A DNA stretch of 47,614 nucleotides from Streptomyces malaysiensis subsp. samsunensis. GTDB lineage: Bacteria > Actinomycetota > Actinomycetes > Streptomycetales > Streptomycetaceae. The stretch is from NCBI RefSeq assembly GCF_024519315.1, contig NZ_JANIIC010000071.1, positions 1-47,614 on the forward strand, in the 5' to 3' direction. Within the stretch, counting starts at the first letter, position 1. Each line of letters starts with the position of its first letter. Shown in pieces: positions 43,209 through 47,614 of this stretch. The position numbers were made by a program, and so were the translations under genes. Below the pieces are notes generated by a model that had not been told where the DNA came from, made no database searches, and was given only the letters and a program-made list of their open reading frames with translations.

Positions 43209-45815
43209 GTGACCCAGCCGCACCAGCAACCGCCCCCCACGGAATCCGAGGACGACGAGGACTACGGGGTTTACGGGGGTAACGGGCAATACGCGACCCA
43301 CGACGACCACGCGGCGAACCGCGGGAACGACACGCCTCACGAAGGCCAAGGGGAACACCGGGACCACCAGAACCACAGGGACCACGGGGACCACGGGGAC
43401 CACCACAACCACGGGGAGCCCGAAGAGCCGCGGCGCGCCCATGACACCGGGCCGCCGCCCACCGAACACGAGGAGCCGCCCCCGTCGGCGGGCGCCTCGA
43501 CTGCCGGGCCCACCGAGGACGAGATCCCCTCGGCGGCCTCCGCGCAGGCCGCGGACGGGGGTCGCGACCTGCGCGGGGACACCGGAACGCTGCCGGTCTC
43601 GCTGCGCGGCAGATTCCGGCTGAGGGCCGTGCTGCGCCGCCCCGACCATCCGCACCAGGCGGCCGTCTACCGCGTCGAGGACGACAGCGGCAGCCACATC
43701 CTCAAGTGGTACCACCGCGGCCACGCCCCGGACCGCCGGGTGTGGGAGCGGCTGCGGGACCGGCCGCGCCGCCATCTCACCCACTTCACCGAGACCAGCG
43801 ACACCGGGGCCGACGGCCATCCGTACGACCTGGCGCCCTCCTACGGCGAGACCGACCTCGCCGGATATCTGCGGGACAACCCGGGCCCGGCCGACCCCGT
43901 GCTCATCCACAGCGTCGTACGGCAGATGCACGAGGCCCTCACCACCCTGCACGAACTGGACATCGTCCACCGGGACATCAGCCCGGCCAACATCGTGCTC
44001 GGCAGCCTCGACCCGGCCGCCCCGGACCTGGCCCTCGTCGACTTCGCCGTCTCCGCCCATGAGCCCGCCGAGCGCTACACCCGGGACGAGCGCTGGGTCG
44101 GCACCGCCCTCTACATGTCCCCGCAGGCGTCACTGCGCCACCAGCTGATCCACCCGCCCGCCGACTGGTGGTCGCTCGGCATGATCGTCGCCGAGATGGC
44201 CGGCGGGCGTCACCCCATCCGGTTCACCGACAACGACTTCGTCCGGGAGGAGATCAGCTCGCGCGCCCCGGATCTGTCCCTGGTCACCGACCACCGGCTG
44301 CGGCTGCTGTGCTGGGGGCTGCTCACCCGGGACCCCGACCACCGCTGGGGAACCGACGAGGTGGCGCAGTGGCTGGTGGGCGGCTCGCCGCCGGCCGCGC
44401 CCTGGGAGCCGGGCACGGCCCCCGGTGCCTCGGACCCGGCGGGCGACCCGGACATCGAGCCGTTCGCCTTCCTCGATGAGCGTTACACCCGGCCGAGGCA
44501 GCTGGCCAGGGCGTTCAGCGAGAACTGGCGGCCCGCCCGGCAGCTTCTCTCCCGGCGGCGCGGCCGCGGCGAATTCACCCGCTGGCTACGGCAGTTCGAG
44601 AATGCTCCGGACCGCGACGGCGAGGAACTGACGGCGCTGCTCGCCCTCCTGGAGCCGCAGCACGCCGCGGCTCCGCCGCGTGAGCCGAAGCCGGCCACGA
44701 TGGTGCGGCTGATCTCCTGGCTCGGCCCCACCCTCGACGCGTCCTACCGCGGGGTGCCGATGGACCACGCGGGGCTGGGGGACCTGCTGCGGGAGGCCGC
44801 GCGCGGGGACGAGTTCGCCCTCTCCGTCGTGGCGGACCTGCGGGACCACACCATCCTGCCGCTGCTGGACGCACGGCCCGGCGGCGAGGGGCTCGCCGAG
44901 GTGCAGCAGCGCTGGCTGACGGCCCGCTCCCGCTGGCAGCACACCGTCGACGAGGTGCTCCACGCCTCGCCCTGGCTGCGCGACCGCCGTGCCGAGGTGC
45001 GCGCCGCCACCCGGCTCGACCGCTCCCGGCTCGCCGTCCTGCTGTCGCTCGCCGCGGCCCCCACCGCGCACCGGCGCAGGCTCCAGGAGCGGATCGCCCG
45101 TGTTCAGGACACGCTGCCACAGCAGGTGGCCTGGTACGGCAGGCTGGTGCGCGACCCCGATGACCTGGTGCGGACGCAACTGGCCGAATGGCTGACCGGA
45201 TTCGCCGAGCAGGAGTCCTCGGAGACACAGGGCCGGCTGGACGACGAGCGCGCCCTGCTCCGCCAGGAGCGCGATCTGGACGTGGCCACGCTGTGGGTGC
45301 GCAGACAGGACATGCTGCCCACCCTCGGCTGGGCCCTCGGCGGAGCCGTCGGCCTCGTCTTCCCGTGGATCTTCGTGATCGGCCTGGGCGATCTGGTGGG
45401 CTGGCCCGCCCAGCGCGCCGTGGTGACGGCGTGGATGCTGGCCGTCCCGGCGGCCGCCGCCGTCCTGGCACTTGAGCTGTGGACCGCGTATCGCATCGGC
45501 AGCCCCGGCTACCATCCGGACCGCTCCCTGGCCGGGCTGCTGATCGACCGTGCGCTCCCCGTGGCCCGGTTCATCCGCCGCCCCGGCTCCCGTTTCCCCG
45601 TCCAGGGCCTGCTGATCCTCCCGGTCATCGCCGTGTTGTGGGCCACCGTGGCCTACGCGCCCTGGGTGTGGCCGGTGGCCACGGTGGCGGCCCTGCTCTG
45701 GTGGACCTGGCACCGGACGCGGTGCTGGCGCCGCTATGTGGCGGAGCTGCGCGGACGACTCCACCCCGGCGGCCGGAGGGCGGCCGCCCCGCCGACGTCA
45801 GGGAGGGCCGTATGA
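43209..45815 (+). CDS. membrane Ser/Thr kinase-like protein, atypical
   Basis: 868 aa. An acidic His/Asp-rich region (about residues 45-70) precedes a protein-kinase domain (about 130-380). The ATP-site Lys is in HILKWYHRG, the catalytic loop is HRDISPANIVL, and the metal Asp is in VDFAV, where DFG has become DFA. The activation segment GTALYMSPQASL and ADWWSLGMIVAEMAGG follow. The glycine-rich loop is not obvious. After a long helical part come three or four transmembrane segments near the C-terminus. The start GTG 43209 with GAGGTG eight nt upstream is chosen over GTG 43200. The stop overlaps the next gene by 4 nt (ATGA). Confidence 0.87.
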   Translation: MTQPHQQPPPTESEDDEDYGVYGGNGQYATHDDHAANRGNDTPHEGQGEHRDHQNHRDHGDHGDHHNHGEPEEPRRAHDTGPPPTEHEEPPPSAGASTAGPTEDEIPSAASAQAADGGRDLRGDTGTLPVSLRGRFRLRAVLRRPDHPHQAAVYRVEDDSGSHILKWYHRGHAPDRRVWERLRDRPRRHLTHFTETSDTGADGHPYDLAPSYGETDLAGYLRDNPGPADPVLIHSVVRQMHEALTTLHELDIVHRDISPANIVLGSLDPAAPDLALVDFAVSAHEPAERYTRDERWVGTALYMSPQASLRHQLIHPPADWWSLGMIVAEMAGGRHPIRFTDNDFVREEISSRAPDLSLVTDHRLRLLCWGLLTRDPDHRWGTDEVAQWLVGGSPPAAPWEPGTAPGASDPAGDPDIEPFAFLDERYTRPRQLARAFSENWRPARQLLSRRRGRGEFTRWLRQFENAPDRDGEELTALLALLEPQHAAAPPREPKPATMVRLISWLGPTLDASYRGVPMDHAGLGDLLREAARGDEFALSVVADLRDHTILPLLDARPGGEGLAEVQQRWLTARSRWQHTVDEVLHASPWLRDRRAEVRAATRLDRSRLAVLLSLAAAPTAHRRRLQERIARVQDTLPQQVAWYGRLVRDPDDLVRTQLAEWLTGFAEQESSETQGRLDDERALLRQERDLDVATLWVRRQDMLPTLGWALGGAVGLVFPWIFVIGLGDLVGWPAQRAVVTAWMLAVPAAAAVLALELWTAYRIGSPGYHPDRSLAGLLIDRALPVARFIRRPGSRFPVQGLLILPVIAVLWATVAYAPWVWPVATVAALLWWTWHRTRCWRRYVAELRGRLHPGGRRAAAPPTSGRAV

Positions 45816-46317
45816 GTTCGGGACAGGCGATTCCCAGCATCGGCGATGTGATGCCGGATGTGTACTTCCCCCCGCCTCCGACCACCGAGACCATCCAGCA
45901 CACCGTTCAGAGCACGGTGCAGGACACCGTCCAGAACACCGGAGCGCCGCACCAGGCGGTCCAGGGCACCGGACTGTCGGACCACCTGGGCACACAGACC
46001 GGCCAGCACATCGCCGACGCCGTGCACAACGCCGGCGGCCACGCTGTGAACGCGGCCATGGACCAGCTGCACGACCTGATGGTGCCCGCCCTGATCGGCC
46101 TCGGCTCGCTCAGCGGGGCGCTGCTCGTGGGCCGCGCCACCATGGCCGGGGCGCAGGTGCTCGCGGCCGCCGCCATCCGCGCCGCCGAGGCCCAGGCCGA
46201 GCTGCGCAGGCAGCAGTTGAACGCCAAGCAGGCCGCCGAGTGCTGGCGGGACGCCGCCTTCGCCGCCGTACGGGCCAACGCCCGCATCGACGCGCTCCGG
46301 GCGCGGATACGGCGGGG
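45812..46317 (+). CDS. small membrane/coiled-coil protein coupled to the kinase, 3' end lost
   Basis: About 168 readable residues. A Pro/Thr/Gln-rich N-terminus (DVYFPPPPTTETIQHTVQ, repeated TVQxTVQ) is followed by AADAMDQLH-like helices, then a membrane helix (LMVPALIGLGSLSGALLVG). The C-terminal part is Ala-rich and amphipathic (AEAQAELRRQQLNAKQAAECW). The ATG overlaps the kinase stop (ATGA), so both are translated together. At 46318 the frame enters a run of 14 C and then runs antisense through the nucleotidyltransferase, so the native C-terminus is missing. No family is recognised. Confidence 0.72.
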
Positions 46318-46331
46318 CCCCCCCCCCCCCC
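46318..46331. other. run of 14 cytosines at a gene-gene breakpoint
   Basis: GGGG, then C14, then GGG CCCC. Both convergent genes lose their 3' ends at this point. This may be a deletion joint expanded by slippage, or an assembly joint of uncertain length. Confidence 0.9.
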
Positions 46332-47140
46332 GGGCCCCTCGCTCGGCCCGCGCCCTCGACCAACGCCTCCGCGTCGGCGATCGCCCCGGCCAGGGCGGCG
46401 GGCTCCGGCCGCAGTCCCGCCACGATCGTGTCGATCTCGCGCAGGCCCGCCCGCTGGAGGAGGCGCTTCTCGTTGGTGACCCACTCACCGCGCGCCGCGA
46501 GCACCGCGTGCGCCGATTGCAGGGCGGCCGTCGCCACCGCCCCCGCGACCTCGGTGGCCTGGCCACGTCCCGCGTACGCGGCCGAGGCGTACTCCAATGT
46601 CAGGGCCGCGCGCCCCCGCCACACCGGGGGCGCCGCCTCACGCAGCGCCTCCGGGTACTCGGGGCGGGGCAGGGCACCCCGCAGCACCTGGTTGAGCGCG
46701 AGCTCGGCCACCACCAGATAGCTGGGGATGCCCGCGAGGTGGAACATCAGCGGCTCCCAGTGGAAGCGGCCCTGCCGCGACTCGGCGAGTTCGTGTCCCA
46801 CCACATCGAGGTCGCGGTAGTGGACATCCACGCGCCGTCCGTCGATCGTCAGCCAGGCGCCCCCGTTGAAGACACCACCGCCCCATTCGCCGATCTCGGA
46901 GACCTCACCCTCCCAGCCGACCGCCCGCAGGTCGGCCGGGTCGAAACCACCCCGGTAGTACAGGGCGAGGTCCCAGTCGCTCTCCGGGGTGTGGGTGCCT
47001 TGCGCACGCGAGCCACCGAGGGTGACGGCGTGTACGGCGGGCAGGGCGGCGAGCCGCTCGGCGACATCGTCGAGAAACGTGGCGTCGGTCATGCGGGGAA
47101 ACACATCGTCGGTCGTGTCGGGAAACACGTCGTCGGTCAT
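46332..47140 (-). CDS. nucleotidyltransferase-fold protein (MNT/KNTase-like), 3' end lost
   Basis: About 265 readable residues. The nucleotidyltransferase signature is VTLGGSRAQGTHTPESDWDLALYY, the GS...DxD motif that binds metal and NTP, with a third acidic residue in RRVDVHYRDLDVV. A helical C-terminal part (REAAPPVWRGRAALTLEYASAA) is typical of the KNTase-C/DUF4111-like group that includes aminoglycoside nucleotidyltransferases and MNT antitoxins. Function cannot be decided; no HEPN partner is adjacent. The start is ATG 47140 or, more likely ancestrally, ATG 47092, because the N-terminus is a threefold 8-codon repeat. No stop occurs before the C run, so the natural end is missing. Confidence 0.8.
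47085..47140 (-). repeat. in-frame 24-bp repeats at the nucleotidyltransferase start
   Basis: Units of 24 bp at 47117-47140, 47093-47116 and the start of a third from 47092 give MTDDVFPD, TTDDVFPR and MTDATFLD. The first and third begin with ATG, creating two possible starts 16 codons apart. Confidence 0.8.
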
Positions 47141-47275
47141 ACGGATCCGATCGTGTGAAGTGGATGACGGATGCGGCGGGCACACCGAGCGGACGCCGGA
47201 GCACGGGCTCGTACGGCGTCGCTGCGGATCGGTGTGCCGGGTCATCACTCCATGACGGTGAGCTTACCGCCCCCA

Positions 47276-47315
47276 CCGGGACAGGAGCCGGTGGCCCGGG
47301 ACAGGAGCCGGTGGC
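47276..47315. repeat. 20-bp exact tandem repeat
   Basis: CCGGGACAGGAGCCGGTGGC at 47276-47295 and again at 47296-47315, in the gap between the SDR C-terminal part and the nucleotidyltransferase gene. No coding role. Confidence 0.85.
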
Positions 47316-47361
47316 GGCGGAAGAACCGACGGACGGCGGGGCGGTATGGACCTGGGGCGGG

Positions 47362-47614
47362 TCAGCCCTGCACCAGGCCCAGGCGGAACCGGCTCTCCGC
47401 GGTGTCGAGGATGGTCGTCTCCGTGTCACGTGGGGTCCAGCCGAACACGGAACGCGCCTTCTCGGTGCGCAGGATCGGTACGCTCCCCGCCTGCCCCGCC
47501 GCTTCCCGCACCGACGGGTCGGAGCCGGCGACCGCACGCGTCTCTTCGTCGCTCAGCTCCCGTGTGGGCACCCGGGTGGCGCGCTCTCCGAGGTGCTCGG
47601 CCAGCACTCCGGCG
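47362..47614 (-). CDS. SDR / aldehyde-reductase C-terminal part, running off the right edge
   Basis: About 83 codons ending in a stop at 47362, reading LAEHLGERATRVPTRELSD, GSVPILRTEKARSVFGWTPRD and TILDTAESRFRLGLVQG. This is the usual C-terminus of the dihydroflavonol-reductase/aldehyde-reductase branch. The N-terminal part with the Rossmann motif and catalytic YxxxK is not here. Joining this DNA ahead of base 1 on the minus strand continues the truncated gene of 1-894 exactly in frame (SFLWI then AGVLAEHLGER). Total length after removing the 31-bp duplication is 372 codons including the stop, normal for the family with a short N-terminal extension. Confidence 0.85.
   Translation of the reverse strand, partial: AGVLAEHLGERATRVPTRELSDEETRAVAGSDPSVREAAGQAGSVPILRTEKARSVFGWTPRDTETTILDTAESRFRLGLVQG

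Noticed and set aside
43088..43282. Small 64-codon ORF before the kinase
   Set aside because: Overlaps the kinase start in another frame, with no motif; the kinase GTG at 43209 has a good ribosome site.
46332..47140. MNT/HEPN toxin-antitoxin pair
   Set aside because: The nucleotidyltransferase has no adjacent HEPN gene, and its C-terminal part looks like a larger KNTase-type enzyme.

Overview
The window is high-GC DNA (mostly G/C at third codon positions, GTG/TTG starts, GGAG-type ribosome sites) with Tat and lipoprotein exports, a streptogrisin remnant, a LAL-type regulator and 3-amino-5-hydroxybenzoate (AHBA) genes. This points to Streptomyces or a close actinomycete. No rRNA, tRNA, integrase, replication, partition or conjugation gene was found.

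The two ends belong to one gene. A short-chain dehydrogenase (SDR) runs off the left edge on the minus strand, and the matching C-terminal part of an SDR enters from the right edge on the minus strand. Joining base 47614 to base 1 gives a continuous, in-frame protein. The window may therefore be a whole circular contig or one unit of a tandem amplification, cut inside that gene.

Layout. 0-4 kb is a decay zone: the SDR carries a 31-bp frameshifting duplication, a GH127 arabinofuranosidase is fused by deletion to the tail of a MerR regulator, and a pectate lyase lacks its catalytic middle. 4-16 kb is mostly intact metabolism: FAD monooxygenase/MarR pair with paired operators, an AHSA1 protein, a sdhCAB operon with a strong terminator, TetR / Baeyer-Villiger monooxygenase / SMP-30 lactonase-like protein, Zn-alcohol dehydrogenase and a nitroreductase. 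16.8-21.9 kb holds a LAL regulator without its HTH, an arylamine N-acetyltransferase-like amide synthase, a luciferase-like monooxygenase and a doubly damaged P450. 21.9-30 kb holds an alkylation-repair operon (ogt, 2OG oxygenase, alkB), a SpoIIE-type protein with degenerate catalytic residues whose 5' end lies antisense on a protease remnant, a 28-bp minisatellite, a TrxR-like flavoprotein and an ECF sigma factor beside a Met/His-rich membrane protein. 30-35 kb is an AHBA sub-cluster (homologues of RifM, RifL, RifK, RifJ, RifN).

Together the 16.8-21.9 and 30-35 kb blocks look like an ansamycin gene set (starter unit, macrolactam-closing amide synthase, LAL regulator, tailoring oxidases) with no polyketide synthase in the window and several damaged members.

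35-46 kb is a compact, largely unrecognised locus: a MIDAS-type vWA lipoprotein, a four-helix membrane protein, a membrane-anchored isochorismatase fold with Lys in place of the catalytic Cys, a 226-aa unknown, a divergent NrdG-like radical-SAM protein, a macro-domain protein, and a membrane kinase translationally coupled to a small membrane/coiled-coil protein. It is the best candidate here for an undescribed system, perhaps membrane-linked signalling, stress or conflict; that is inference. A run of 14 C at 46318-46331 marks where the last of these genes and a convergent nucleotidyltransferase both lose their 3' ends.
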